A stretch of DNA of 64,000 nucleotides. Origin: Asanoa siamensis (GTDB lineage: Bacteria > Actinomycetota > Actinomycetes > Mycobacteriales > Micromonosporaceae). Each line of letters begins with the position of its first letter. The first letter of the stretch is position 1. The stretch lies in NCBI RefSeq assembly GCF_016862555.1, contig NZ_BONE01000027.1:38608-102607 (forward strand). The letters are read 5' to 3'. A program made the translations under genes and the position numbers. This document shows, in pieces, positions 23,266-33,057 of the stretch. The notes under the pieces are model-generated. The model was not told where the DNA came from. It made no database searches and worked only from the letters and a program-made list of their open reading frames with translations.

Positions 23266-25415
23266 TGGCCGCCCGCTCACCGCGACCACGCCGGCCGTCC
23301 CGGCGCGCGGCTCCGCTGCTGCTGTTGGGTATCGCGGTCTGTGCTGGTCTGGCCCTGCTGTGGGTCGGGCCAGCGCTGGCCGACCCGAGCCCGGCTCCCG
23401 GCCCGGCGCCGACCGCGCCCGGCGCCCCGACGACCGAGCCGGGCGTGCCGGACCCGGGCTCGCGACCGCCCGCGCTGGACCCGGCGCCGTCCACGCCCGC
23501 GACCGGGACACCGGCCCCCATCCCGCAACCGACACCCAGAACCCCGAGCCCATCGGGCCTGGACGACGATCCGGCCTGGTACGACGTCGGCGGTCAGATC
23601 CGCAAGGCCGTCGTGGACCTCGTCGTGTGGGCCGCTGACCAAGCATTGCAGCCCGTGATCGAAGCCCTGGGTGAGTCGTGGCTGTCCACCCCGGACCTGA
23701 CCGGCAACAACCAGGTCACGGCCATCTGGACGACGAGCCTGGTCGTCGCGAACGGGATCTTCATCCTGTTCATCGTCGCGGGCGGGTTCCTGGTCAGCTC
23801 GCGGGAGACCTTGCAAACCCGCTACGGGCTCAAGCAGGTCCTACCCCGCCTCGCCGTAGGCGTGGTGCTCGCCAATTGCAGCCTGATCCTCGCGCAGAAG
23901 GCGATCGAGGTGACCAACGCGCTCACCGTGGCCATCGCCGGCAACACGATCGACGGGCCGACCGCCGCGAGCGCGATCCGGCAGATCGTTGACGAGGCCA
24001 TGCGAGGCCACGCCTTCATGCTGGCGCTGCTGGTCATCGCCGTGATCGTGATGTGCCTGGTCCTCGAGTTCACGTTCGTGCTGCGGCTCGCGGCACTGAT
24101 CGTGCTCATCGGCATCGCCCCGGCCGCGTTGATCTGCCACGCCAGCCCGCTGACCGAGAGCATCGCCCACACCTGGTGGCGTGCCTTCGCCGCATGCCTC
24201 GGCATGCAGCTCGGTCAGGCGATCGTGGTCATGGCCACGGTGAAGGTCTTCCTCACCCCGACCGCACCGACCGTGCTCGGCTTGCCGACCGGCGACGGGC
24301 TGCTGTCCATCCTGGTCTGCCTCACCATGCTCTGGATCTTGATAAAGGTGCCGGGTTGGACGCGGCGGTTCGTCCTTGGTCCGCTCGGTCAGCGCGGCGG
24401 CCGGGGCATCATCGGCCAGCTCGTGCATACGTACCTGACGATCAAGACGCTGGGTGCGGCGACGGGGCTCATGCGCGGTGCCGGCGCGGCCCGAGCCGCC
24501 GGATCGGCGCGCGTGGCGGCGGGCGCACGGGCGACGACGCCCCGCTCGTCGGGTCCCCGCCGGTCCCCGCCCCACACCGGCGGAGCCCGCCTCGCCCGCT
24601 CGTCTCCGGCGCGTTCGTCCCCGGCCCGGCCGTCCCCGGTGGGACCGGCGCCGTTCAGTCATTTCCCGGCCGTGCACACGCCTCTGTCGTCCCCGTCCGG
24701 GACCAACGGCCCGCCGACGTTCAGTTCCCCGCCGACCCCGGCGGGAAGCTCCGCCCCGACAGGGAGCTCGCCCCCGTCCGCCAGCCTGCCGGCGGCACGG
24801 TTCTCCCACCCCTCGGCGGCCGAGCCGACTGCTGCGTCCCCGGCCGGCCTGGCGGCACGGGTCGCCTTCAGCGACGCCGGATCGGCCACGTCGAGTTCGG
24901 CGCCGCCGGGCCGTGCCGTGGCCGTCACGTTTTCGGCTGCGCCAACCGCGCATGGCGCTCCTCGGCGCCCACCGGCCCCGGTCGCGCCGGTGTTCTCCTC
25001 GGCACCGGGCGGTAGCTCTCGCGCCGTGACCCGCAGCGGCGCGATCCCCGCCAGCCGGCCCACAGCGGCGCGGCGGGCCAGCGCTGCCGGGCGAGCAGCC
25101 GCTGGCAAAAGGACACCGGCCAGCCCGCCGCCCGCCCGGACGGCCCCGGCCCGGGCGTCACGGGCCGCGCCAGCGGCACGCACGACCACGGCCGTCCCGT
25201 CGCCCGCGCCCGCACGACGGGCGCCGACCCCATCCCGGTCCGGCCTACCGTCCCCACCGACCGGGATGAGCGGACCGTCCCCGGCGATGCCTGCGGCACC
25301 GGCGGTCCGCCCCGCTGCTCCCGGCTCGTCCCGGTCGCCTTCGCGGATTCCGCCGTCCCCGGCACCAACCCGGGCGTCCGGGTCGCGGACGTCCGGAAGG
25401 CGGGGTGAGCGGTGA
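23265..25415 (+). CDS. VirB6/TrbL-like membrane protein with long low-complexity tail
   Basis: From the ATG at 23265 the product is 716 aa. It has a signal-like segment (about 15-40), a Pro/Thr-rich linker (45-95), then six or so hydrophobic helices between about 145 and 375, with KVPGWTRRFVLGP after the last. The remaining 320 residues are an almost pure Ala/Pro/Ser/Arg/Thr tail, likely disordered. VirB6-class proteins form the inner-membrane channel of type IV secretion. The upstream in-frame GTG at 23253 is less likely because the TGATG coupling sets the ATG. Confidence 0.75.
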   Translation: MAARSPRPRRPSRRAAPLLLLGIAVCAGLALLWVGPALADPSPAPGPAPTAPGAPTTEPGVPDPGSRPPALDPAPSTPATGTPAPIPQPTPRTPSPSGLDDDPAWYDVGGQIRKAVVDLVVWAADQALQPVIEALGESWLSTPDLTGNNQVTAIWTTSLVVANGIFILFIVAGGFLVSSRETLQTRYGLKQVLPRLAVGVVLANCSLILAQKAIEVTNALTVAIAGNTIDGPTAASAIRQIVDEAMRGHAFMLALLVIAVIVMCLVLEFTFVLRLAALIVLIGIAPAALICHASPLTESIAHTWWRAFAACLGMQLGQAIVVMATVKVFLTPTAPTVLGLPTGDGLLSILVCLTMLWILIKVPGWTRRFVLGPLGQRGGRGIIGQLVHTYLTIKTLGAATGLMRGAGAARAAGSARVAAGARATTPRSSGPRRSPPHTGGARLARSSPARSSPARPSPVGPAPFSHFPAVHTPLSSPSGTNGPPTFSSPPTPAGSSAPTGSSPPSASLPAARFSHPSAAEPTAASPAGLAARVAFSDAGSATSSSAPPGRAVAVTFSAAPTAHGAPRRPPAPVAPVFSSAPGGSSRAVTRSGAIPASRPTAARRASAAGRAAAGKRTPASPPPARTAPARASRAAPAARTTTAVPSPAPARRAPTPSRSGLPSPPTGMSGPSPAMPAAPAVRPAAPGSSRSPSRIPPSPAPTRASGSRTSGRRGER

Positions 25416-26341
25416 ACCGCCGTACCGACGAGGCGCCGCTTCGCGCTCGGGTAGCCGCGGACATCGAGCGGCCGGACCGCCTCGCGTTCGGGCTGACGGG
25501 GCGCCAGTTATTGATCCTCGCCGTAGCCGGCCTGGCGCTGTACGCGGCGTGGAGCGCCGTGGCTACCGTGGTGCACCCGCTGGTGTTTCTCGCCGGTGCG
25601 GTCCCTGTCGCGGCTATGGCGTTCCTGCTCGCGGTCGGTCGCCGCGATGGTGCCGGCTTCGACGCCTGGATCTGGGCGGCGTTGCGGCACCGGCGCAGCC
25701 CACACCGGCTCGTGCCGGCCGAAGGTCCGGTGGCGTCGGGCCCGGCGTGGATCGCCACCACCGCCGGGCCGGGCGACCGGCTTCCGCTGCCTGCTCCGCT
25801 GCGGCTGCCCGCCAGGGGCATCACGTCGGACGGGCTGATCGACCTCGGTCCGGACGGCACTACCGGCCTGGTCGCCGCGTCGACGCTGGCGTTCGGGCTG
25901 CGCACGGCCGCCGAGCAAAATGGTCTCGTCGGCGGTTTCGCCCGTTGGCTGCACAGCCTCGACGGGCCGACCCAGATCGTCGTGCGGGCGCAGCGGGTCG
26001 ACCTGACGTACCTCGCCGACCGGTACCTGGCGGCGGCGCCGGAGCTGCGGCATCCGGCGCTGGACGAGGCCGCCCGCGCGCACGCCGCGTTCCTCGACGA
26101 CCTCGCGACCCAGCGCGAGCTGCTGCACCGGCAGGTCACCGTCGCCGTGCGCAGCCGGCGCGGCCCGCACCACACAGCTCACCAGGTCGCGCAGGCGGCT
26201 CGCGCCCTGGGCGCCTGCGAAGTCCCGGCCCAGGTGCTGGACGGGCAGGACACCGCGATCCGGCTCGCGGCGAGCCTCGACCCCACGGCTCCGTCTGGCC
26301 CTCTCACCCACGCCACAACTGATGAAGGTGATGTGTGGTGA
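25412..26341 (+). CDS. PrgI-family/VirB3-like T4SS membrane protein
   Basis: The 309-aa product begins with a GTG that overlaps the previous stop by 4 bp. A short N-terminal strand region (VAADIERPDRLAFGLTGRQ) is followed by two adjacent hydrophobic helices (about 29-47 and 52-70), as in PrgI-type proteins that sit directly before VirB4. The rest is soluble and Ala/Arg-rich. It overlaps the VirB4 gene by 7 bp. Confidence 0.75.
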   Translation: MNRRTDEAPLRARVAADIERPDRLAFGLTGRQLLILAVAGLALYAAWSAVATVVHPLVFLAGAVPVAAMAFLLAVGRRDGAGFDAWIWAALRHRRSPHRLVPAEGPVASGPAWIATTAGPGDRLPLPAPLRLPARGITSDGLIDLGPDGTTGLVAASTLAFGLRTAAEQNGLVGGFARWLHSLDGPTQIVVRAQRVDLTYLADRYLAAAPELRHPALDEAARAHAAFLDDLATQRELLHRQVTVAVRSRRGPHHTAHQVAQAARALGACEVPAQVLDGQDTAIRLAASLDPTAPSGPLTHATTDEGDVW

Positions 26342-28143
26342 GCCTGTTCTCCGCTCTGCTGCCGCTGCGGCGCAGCGAAATATCAGATGCCACATCGGAC
26401 ACGGTGATGGTGTTTCCCGGATCGCCGGATGCGGTCGAGGTCGGCGGCAGGAGCGCCCGGGTCGGCGACACCTACACCACGACGCTCGCCGTGGTGGGCT
26501 ATCCGGCCGAGGTGGGTGCGGGGTGGGCAGAGCCGATCCTGTCCTACCCCGGTCTGGTCGACCTGTGCTTCCACATCGAGCCGATCCCGCCGGCGGTGGC
26601 CTCGCAGCGGCTGCGCAAGCAGCGCGGCCGGTTCGAGTCGAGCCGGCGCACCGACGCGGCCAGCGGCCGACTCGATGACCCCGAGCTGGACGCGGCCGCG
26701 GCGGATGCCGCCGAGATGGCGTCCCGTATCGCCCGGGGCGAATCCCGACTGTTCCGCGTCGGCACCTACCTGACCGTTCGCGCCAGCACCGAGGACGAGC
26801 TGGCGGACCGGGTTACGGAGGTCCGGTCGCTGGCCGCGAGCCTGCTGTTGGATACCGCGCCGATGACGTGGCGGCAGCTGCAGGCATGGGTCACCAGCCT
26901 CCCGCTGGCCTTCGACGCCCTGCGGATGACGCGGGTCTTCGACACCGACGCCCTCGCCGCGAGCTTTCCGTTCGCCAGCCCCGACCTGCCCGACACCGCG
27001 ATCGACAGCGGCATGGGCGTGTTCTACGGGCTGAACCTGCACTCGGCAGGGGTCGTGGTGTGGGACCGGTGGGCGCAGTCCAACTACAACGCCGTCATCC
27101 TCGCGCGCTCGGGTGAGGGAAAGTCGTACCTGGCCAAGCTCGACCTGTGGCGCAACCTGTGCCTCGGCGTGGAAGCGCATGTGGTCGACCCCGAGGACGA
27201 ATACCTCCAGGTGGCCGCGAAGGCCGGCGGCGTCGTCATCCGGCCCGGCGCGCCGGGCGTGCGGATCAACCCACTCGATCTGCCACCGGGCGACCCGGAC
27301 GGCCTCAACGACCGGGCACGGTTCATGCACACCCTCGTGACCGTGATGGGGACCGGCGACACGGCCGTGAGCCTGCCGCTGCCCGGCGACGAGGCCCGTT
27401 CCCTCGATATAGCAGTCCTCGCCGCGTACCGGGCCAAGGGCATCACCACCGACCCGCGCACCTGGCGACGGCCGGCGCCGCTGCTCGCCGACGTAATGGC
27501 CGCGCTGGAGGCCACCGACGACGCCGGGCGGCGGGTCGCGGCCCGGCTGCATCCCTATGTGGCCGGCAGCATGCGCGGCCTCTTCGACGGGCCCAGCACG
27601 GTCACACCGCACGGACACCTCGTTGTGTGGGCACTCAAAGACCTGCCCGAGCAGCTCCATCCGGTCGGCACGCTTCTGACGTTGGACACGATCTGGCGGA
27701 CCGTGCGCGGCGCTACCGCCTCCGGCGACCGCCCGGACGTGCTGCGGATGGTGCTGGTGGACGAGGCATGGAAGTTGCTGTCCGCCGGGCGGGGCGGGGT
27801 GTTCCTGGAGACCCTCGCCAAGTCGGCCCGCAAATACGGCGTCGGCCTGACCGTGGTGACCCAGGACGCCGCCGATGTCCTCGCGACCAAGACCGGCCGC
27901 GCCGTCGTCTCGAACGCCGCGACGCAGGTGCTGCTGCGGCAGGCGCCGCAAGCGATTGACGAGGTGGCCGACGCGTTCGGGCTCACCGACGGCGAGCGCG
28001 CGTTCCTACTGTCCTGCCAGCGCGGTGACGCCCTCCTGGTCGCCGGGTCCGCTCGCGTGGCCTTCCACAGCCACGCCTCCGCCGAGGAACACGAGGCGAT
28101 CGTGACCGGTCCGCTCGCCGGTGCCGCCGCCCGCCGCCGCTGA
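26335..28143 (+). CDS. VirB4-family T4SS ATPase
   Basis: The 602-aa protein has an N-terminal VirB4 domain and a C-terminal AAA+ motor. Walker A is ARSGEGKSYLAK around residues 257-268, Walker B MVLVDEAWKLL around 472-482, and a VVTQDAADVL sensor-type segment follows. VirB4 powers pilus assembly and substrate transfer at the inner membrane. GTG at 26335 and the next codon GTG at 26338 are both possible starts. It is the most certain marker of a conjugation-type secretion system here. Confidence 0.92.
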   Translation: MVSLFSALLPLRRSEISDATSDTVMVFPGSPDAVEVGGRSARVGDTYTTTLAVVGYPAEVGAGWAEPILSYPGLVDLCFHIEPIPPAVASQRLRKQRGRFESSRRTDAASGRLDDPELDAAAADAAEMASRIARGESRLFRVGTYLTVRASTEDELADRVTEVRSLAASLLLDTAPMTWRQLQAWVTSLPLAFDALRMTRVFDTDALAASFPFASPDLPDTAIDSGMGVFYGLNLHSAGVVVWDRWAQSNYNAVILARSGEGKSYLAKLDLWRNLCLGVEAHVVDPEDEYLQVAAKAGGVVIRPGAPGVRINPLDLPPGDPDGLNDRARFMHTLVTVMGTGDTAVSLPLPGDEARSLDIAVLAAYRAKGITTDPRTWRRPAPLLADVMAALEATDDAGRRVAARLHPYVAGSMRGLFDGPSTVTPHGHLVVWALKDLPEQLHPVGTLLTLDTIWRTVRGATASGDRPDVLRMVLVDEAWKLLSAGRGGVFLETLAKSARKYGVGLTVVTQDAADVLATKTGRAVVSNAATQVLLRQAPQAIDEVADAFGLTDGERAFLLSCQRGDALLVAGSARVAFHSHASAEEHEAIVTGPLAGAAARRR

Positions 28144-28185
28144 GCCGGCGCCCTCTTCCCGCATACCGCTGAGCTGGAGCTCTCG

Positions 28186-29541
28186 ATGGTTTCTGCCTTT
28201 ATCCCTGCCCTCCCCAGTCCAGGTCCGTCCCCGTCCCCGGCCACTCCGCCGGATCCGTCGCCGGCTGTGTGTGTTCCCGGCAAAGACGGCATGCCCGGTT
28301 CCGTACTGGGGGAGCTGATGTGCGGCACCTGGGGCGACGACGCCACCGGCGCGGCCTGGCACCTCATCCTCGACCGGTGGCCGCTGCTGCTCGTCATACT
28401 CGCGGCGCTGATCGCCGCACGGGTCGGGTGGGTGGCGTGGCGGCGGCGGATGTGGCGGGCGCACGCCGCCGGTGCCCGCTGGCTCCAGGTCACCCCGCCG
28501 GTCACCGCCACCCCGGCCGCGACGATCGGCCTGTGGCGGCTGCTGGCCACCGCACTGCCCGCGCCACGTCGGGGCGCGCTGCGCCCGGCCCGCCTGGTGT
28601 GGGAGGTCGCAGCCGACCCGGACGGGATGCGGTGCGGGCTGTGGCTGCCACCAGGCGTCAACCCGACCGCCGTCGTGCGGCTGCTGCAACGCGGCTGGCC
28701 CGGTGTCCGCGCCGAACAGACCGCGCCGCCCGCCGCACCCACCGGCGCGGTCGCCGCGCTCGCCGTCTGGCCGACGCAGCCCGAATGGCTGCCCTTGGTC
28801 GAGGACGCCCCGCCGACGCGGCGAGGTATCGACACGGCACCGGAAGACGACCGGCTCCGCGCCGTCTACGACGGCCTCGCCTCGGCGGGCCGCACCGGCG
28901 GCGGCCTGCTGCAAGTCCACCTCAGCCGGGCACCGGCCCACCGGCTGCGGGCCTTGCGCCGCGCGATGACCAACCCGCAGCGTGCCCGCCGACCACGAGG
29001 CACCGCCCGAGTCCCCATCCTGCTCGCTGACGGGCTGCGGGCGCTGATCCTCGGCGTGCTCGGCGCCGTCACGCCCGGCTCCTCGACCGCCACGCGGCGC
29101 ACCCTGCCGACCGACCCCTACCTGACTGAGCTGGCCCGCCGGGCGCGGGCGAAGTTCGCCGATGCCCCGCACCTGCTCATCGCCGTCCACGCCACCGCGA
29201 CCGGCCCCACCCCGGCCGCCGCGCGTTCGGCAGCCGCCGACATCACCTCGGGGTTCGGGCTGCTCTCGCCGCACTTCACCCGCCGCCGGCTGCGTCGAGG
29301 TGCCACTGCGGCGGCGGACCGTTGGGTGCCCGAGGCCCGGATGAGCCTGGTCTCGGTCACCGAAGCCGCCGCCCTGGCCGGGCTGCCGGCCGAGCCGGCC
29401 GCGTTCGGGCTGCCCGCCGCCGCGTCCCGCCGCCGCGCCGCCACCCGCGACGTCTTCCGCACCCGCGCTGCCGCCCGCGACACCGGACCGGCGAGGGCGG
29501 CGGACACCGGTGACGGGCCGGCCGTGTGGAGCGCGCCGTGA
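28186..29541 (+). CDS. Actinobacterial T4SS-associated membrane protein
   Basis: The 451-aa product has a Pro-rich N-terminus, one clear hydrophobic helix (about 65-85) followed by RRRMWRAH, and a large Ala/Arg-rich soluble part with no known catalytic motif. It sits between VirB4 and the coupling ATPase and overlaps the latter by 4 bp (GTGA). It may serve as a membrane adaptor for the coupling protein, but this is inferred from position only. Confidence 0.65.
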   Translation: MVSAFIPALPSPGPSPSPATPPDPSPAVCVPGKDGMPGSVLGELMCGTWGDDATGAAWHLILDRWPLLLVILAALIAARVGWVAWRRRMWRAHAAGARWLQVTPPVTATPAATIGLWRLLATALPAPRRGALRPARLVWEVAADPDGMRCGLWLPPGVNPTAVVRLLQRGWPGVRAEQTAPPAAPTGAVAALAVWPTQPEWLPLVEDAPPTRRGIDTAPEDDRLRAVYDGLASAGRTGGGLLQVHLSRAPAHRLRALRRAMTNPQRARRPRGTARVPILLADGLRALILGVLGAVTPGSSTATRRTLPTDPYLTELARRARAKFADAPHLLIAVHATATGPTPAAARSAAADITSGFGLLSPHFTRRRLRRGATAAADRWVPEARMSLVSVTEAAALAGLPAEPAAFGLPAAASRRRAATRDVFRTRAAARDTGPARAADTGDGPAVWSAP

Positions 29542-31133
29542 CCACCATGGACACGAACTCCGATGCGCCCGCCGTCCGCCTAAACGGTCCCAGGCTGAAC
29601 CTGGTGCCGCTCGACCAGCGGCACGGGCTGGGCGGCAAGGTCGTCGGCGTCGCTAACGCCGGCCCGAGTATGCGGGTGGGAATCTCCCTGCCCGACTGCC
29701 GCTACCACGTGCACTGCCTCGGCCCGACCGGCACCGGCAAGACGACGCTGCTGATGCGGATGATCCTCGACGATGTCGAGGCCGGGCGGGGCGTGGCCGC
29801 GTTCGACCCCGCCAAAGGGGACCTCGTCCGAGACCTGCTCGCCCGGCTGCCCACCTCGTGCGGTGACCGGCTGGTCCTCATCGACCCCGATGAGCGGTCC
29901 GCGCCCCCGGCGATCAACCTGCTCGACCCGGCTGTGGGCGGCACCCCGCACGACGTGGCGGCCAACCTCACAGCGGTGATGGCCAAGGTGTGGTCGCGGT
30001 GGTGGGGACACCGCACCGCCGACATCTGCTACCACGGGCTGCTCACCCTCGCCCACCTGCCGGGCGCCACCCTGGCCCAACTGCCCCGGCTGCTGTCCGA
30101 CTCAGCCTGGCGGGCCGGGTGGGTCAACGCCGTAACGAGGTCCTTGAACGCGTGGGAGGGCAATACCCTGGGCGAGTTCTGGGACGGGTTCAACGAGTTG
30201 CCCACCGCGGCCCGCTCGAGCCTGGTCGCCCCGCTGCTGTCCCGACTGCGGCTGGTCCTCGCGCACCCACTCGCGATGTCGCTGTTCGGGGTGCCGCAGA
30301 CCACGTTCTCGTTCGCGGACATCCTCGACGGCGGCGTGCTGCTGTGCCGGCTACCCAAAGGCGTCATCGGTGAGGACGGCACCCGCCTGGTCGGGTCGCT
30401 GCTGCTGGCCGGACTGTGGCAAGCGACCACCGCGCGTGCCCGCATCGCCGAGCACGACCGACCGGACGCCACCATCCTGCTGGACGAGTGCCACAACTTC
30501 CTGCACCTGCCGATCGGCATCGATGACGCCCTCGCGGAGTCCCGCGGCCTGCACGTCTCCTGGCTGCTCGCCCATCAGTACCTCGGGCAGCTCTCCGGGG
30601 AGATGGTCGAGGCCATCGACGCGAACGCGCGCAACAAAATCTTCTTCGCCCTGGCGCCACGTGACGCGATCGACCAGGCGCGGCACCTGCGGCCCTACCT
30701 CGATGACGGGGACCTGATCCGCCTCGGCGGCTACGAGGTCGTTCTCCGCCCGGTGGCGAACGGGCGGGTCGTGCCTCCGGTCACCGTGGACACCGAGCCT
30801 GCGCCGCGGGCTGTGCGGGGCCGAGCCGAGGAACTGCGCCGCGCGGCCCGGGAGCACACCGGACTCGCGATGCCGCAACGCCGGCGACTACTCGGCGAAA
30901 CCGTCACCGCCCCCGCCAGCACCGAATCATCGTCACCACTCGACCAGTCGGTGCCGGCTTTGGTGGGCCGCAACACCTTCGCCGTAGAGGGCGAGTGGTC
31001 TAACGAGACCTCTTACGAGCGATCAAACGAGGGTTCTAACGAGTCCGAACACTCGGGTGAGCACGCCCCTTTGAACACGACATATCCGCACGTCGACAGC
31101 GGTGAGGAGGACTGGTGGACCGGAACCGACTGA
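29538..31133 (+). CDS. VirD4/TraG-like coupling ATPase
   Basis: The GTG at 29538 has a GGAG site 6 bp upstream and overlaps the previous stop, giving 531 aa; an earlier GTG lies at 29526. Walker A is GPTGTGKTT near residues 62-70 and Walker B ILLDECHNF near 313, with an AHQYLGQL glutamine-containing sensor-type motif about 30 residues later. This ATPase family delivers substrate DNA to the T4SS. It has no N-terminal membrane helices, which may be supplied by the preceding gene. The C-terminal tail has a Ser-Asn-Glu repeat (SNETSYERSNEGSNESE). Confidence 0.88.
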   Translation: MTTMDTNSDAPAVRLNGPRLNLVPLDQRHGLGGKVVGVANAGPSMRVGISLPDCRYHVHCLGPTGTGKTTLLMRMILDDVEAGRGVAAFDPAKGDLVRDLLARLPTSCGDRLVLIDPDERSAPPAINLLDPAVGGTPHDVAANLTAVMAKVWSRWWGHRTADICYHGLLTLAHLPGATLAQLPRLLSDSAWRAGWVNAVTRSLNAWEGNTLGEFWDGFNELPTAARSSLVAPLLSRLRLVLAHPLAMSLFGVPQTTFSFADILDGGVLLCRLPKGVIGEDGTRLVGSLLLAGLWQATTARARIAEHDRPDATILLDECHNFLHLPIGIDDALAESRGLHVSWLLAHQYLGQLSGEMVEAIDANARNKIFFALAPRDAIDQARHLRPYLDDGDLIRLGGYEVVLRPVANGRVVPPVTVDTEPAPRAVRGRAEELRRAAREHTGLAMPQRRRLLGETVTAPASTESSSPLDQSVPALVGRNTFAVEGEWSNETSYERSNEGSNESEHSGEHAPLNTTYPHVDSGEEDWWTGTD

Positions 31134-32017
31134 TAAGAGATATCCCTCCTACCCATACATCTGCCGGTGGCAACAGCCTGCGCCTGACGGCGTCCGTCGT
31201 GGCTGGCGAGCTCGCCCGGCTCACCCCACGAGACCGGCTCATCCTGGACCTGCTCGACCAGCACCGAACGCTCACCACGGCTCAGCTCGTCGACCTGGTC
31301 TTCGGCTCGGTCGGCCGTGCCCGCAACCGGCTCAACACCCTCCACGACCGAGGCGTCCTTGACCGGTTCCGGCACTACCAGCGGCCCGGTTCGCAGGGCT
31401 GGCGGTGGACCCTCGGGCCGGTCGGCGCGGCTCTGCTGGCGGCCGGACGCGGCGATGCGCTGCCCCGTCCGGCCGCTGTGCGCGACGCTGCGGCCCGGCT
31501 GGCGATGTCCCCGACGCTGGCGCACCTCGTCGCGGTGAACGGGTTTTTCGTCGCGCTGTCCGCGTACGCGCGTGCCAATCCCGCCGTGCGGTTGGCGCGA
31601 TGGTGGAATGAGGCGCGCTGCCGGGAGGCGTGCGGCGGCCTCGTCCGCCCGGACGGTCACGGGGTGTGGGCCGACGACGCGCGGGCCGGCGGCCGGGTGG
31701 TGCCGTTCTGGCTTGAGGTCGATCTCGGCACGGAGACGCTCGGCCGGGTCGCGGGCAAGCTGACCGGCTACGCCGCGCTCCCGCCGCGTCGCGCGTACCC
31801 AGTGCTGTTCTGGCTGCCCACCGCCGCCCGGGAATCGCATCTCCACACGCTCCTCACCTGCGATGGGGTGCCGGACGGCGTGCGGGCGGCGACGGCCGCT
31901 GTCGACTCCGGCGGCCCGACGGGGGCGGTGTGGCGCATGGTCGGGGACCGCGACCGGGTGACGCTGGCCGAGCTACCCGCGTCCGCCGGGGACGGTGGCA
32001 CCTCGTGGGACGGCTAG
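31115..32017 (+). CDS. Replication-relaxation family protein
   Basis: This 300-aa protein matches the replication-relaxation family known from Gram-positive plasmids. An N-terminal winged helix (LTPRDRLILDLLDQHRTLTT, then AQLVDLVFGS, about residues 35-65) is followed by a domain with FWLEVDLGTETL, a conserved acidic-strand signature near 205. The family is linked to plasmid replication and may act as or with a relaxase. No other relaxase is seen in the window. A GAGGAGG ribosome site lies just upstream of the GTG at 31115, inside the coupling-protein gene. Confidence 0.85.
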   Translation: MDRNRLIRDIPPTHTSAGGNSLRLTASVVAGELARLTPRDRLILDLLDQHRTLTTAQLVDLVFGSVGRARNRLNTLHDRGVLDRFRHYQRPGSQGWRWTLGPVGAALLAAGRGDALPRPAAVRDAAARLAMSPTLAHLVAVNGFFVALSAYARANPAVRLARWWNEARCREACGGLVRPDGHGVWADDARAGGRVVPFWLEVDLGTETLGRVAGKLTGYAALPPRRAYPVLFWLPTAARESHLHTLLTCDGVPDGVRAATAAVDSGGPTGAVWRMVGDRDRVTLAELPASAGDGGTSWDG

Positions 32018-33057
32018 CCGAATGGGTCGCGATCGGTGTTGCCGTCGCGCTGTTGCTGCTCACCGCCGCAACGGCCGGAGTCGTCTCGTCGGTGTTCGGA
32101 GGCGGAAGCGGCGGGACCACGTGCCCCGGCGTGGTCACCGCCCCCGGCGCGACCCCCGGCGGGCTGTCGCCTGACCAGGCCCGCAACGCAGCGGTGATCG
32201 TGACCGTGGGTGAGCGGATGCGGGTACCGGTGCGCGGGTGGGTGATCGCGGTCGCGACCGCGCTCCAGGAGTCCTCGTTGATCAATCACGGCAACCTCGG
32301 CCCGGCCAACGATCATGACTCGTTGGGGCTGTTTCAACAGCGGCCGTCGCAAGGATGGGGAACCCCGGCACAGATCATGAACCCCGAGTACGCCGCGGGG
32401 AAGTTCTACGAGGCGTTGTTGCGGGTGCCCGGGTGGGAACGGCTACCGCTCACCGACGCGGCACAGCGCGTGCAACGCTCCGCGTTCCCCGACGCGTACG
32501 CCAAACACGAGGCGCGGGCAACGCAGATCGTCGCCGCGTACACCGGCGGCACGCTGCCGGTGTGTGACGGCGCGCAGATCAGCGCCTCCGGGTGGACTCG
32601 CCCAGTCGCGGGGACGGCCGGTTCCGGATTCCGTACGCCCGACCGGCCCGGTCACGACGGTGTCGACATCATGGCCGCACGGGGAACGGTCATCCGGGCC
32701 GCGTCCGGCGGTGTCGTGGTGCGCGTGCGGTGCAACATCGCCGGGGACTCATGGGACCCCACAGGCGCGCCGATGCCGTGCGACCGTGACGGCTACCCCG
32801 GCCTCGGCGGATGCGGGTGGTACGTGGACATCCGGCACGCCGGCGACGTCACGTCGCGGTACTGCCACATGGTCAGACAGCCGTCCGTCTGGGTGGGACA
32901 GACCGTGATCGCCGGGCAGCCGATCGGCAATGTGGGCACCTCCGGAAACTCCTCCGGTCCCCATTTGCATTACGAGATCCACGAAGGCTATCCGGCCACC
33001 GAGGATAATGCAGTGAACCCTGTTCCGTTCATGCAGAAAAAGGGCGTGCGCCTGTGA
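32005..33057 (+). CDS. Bifunctional cell-wall hydrolase: transglycosylase-like plus M23 peptidase
   Basis: From the GTG at 32005 (350 aa; an upstream start at 31930 is possible) the protein has one N-terminal membrane anchor (about 5-27). A lysozyme/SLT-like domain follows (about 50-185, including ATALQESSLIN with a catalytic-type Glu, and DSLGLFQQRPSQGWG). The C-terminal M23 metallopeptidase carries the zinc motifs HDGVD near 218 and HLHYEIH near 319. It opens the peptidoglycan for the T4SS, the VirB1/TraH-like role. It overlaps the replication-relaxation gene by 13 bp and ends the T4SS operon. Confidence 0.88.
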   Translation: MGRLAEWVAIGVAVALLLLTAATAGVVSSVFGGGSGGTTCPGVVTAPGATPGGLSPDQARNAAVIVTVGERMRVPVRGWVIAVATALQESSLINHGNLGPANDHDSLGLFQQRPSQGWGTPAQIMNPEYAAGKFYEALLRVPGWERLPLTDAAQRVQRSAFPDAYAKHEARATQIVAAYTGGTLPVCDGAQISASGWTRPVAGTAGSGFRTPDRPGHDGVDIMAARGTVIRAASGGVVVRVRCNIAGDSWDPTGAPMPCDRDGYPGLGGCGWYVDIRHAGDVTSRYCHMVRQPSVWVGQTVIAGQPIGNVGTSGNSSGPHLHYEIHEGYPATEDNAVNPVPFMQKKGVRL

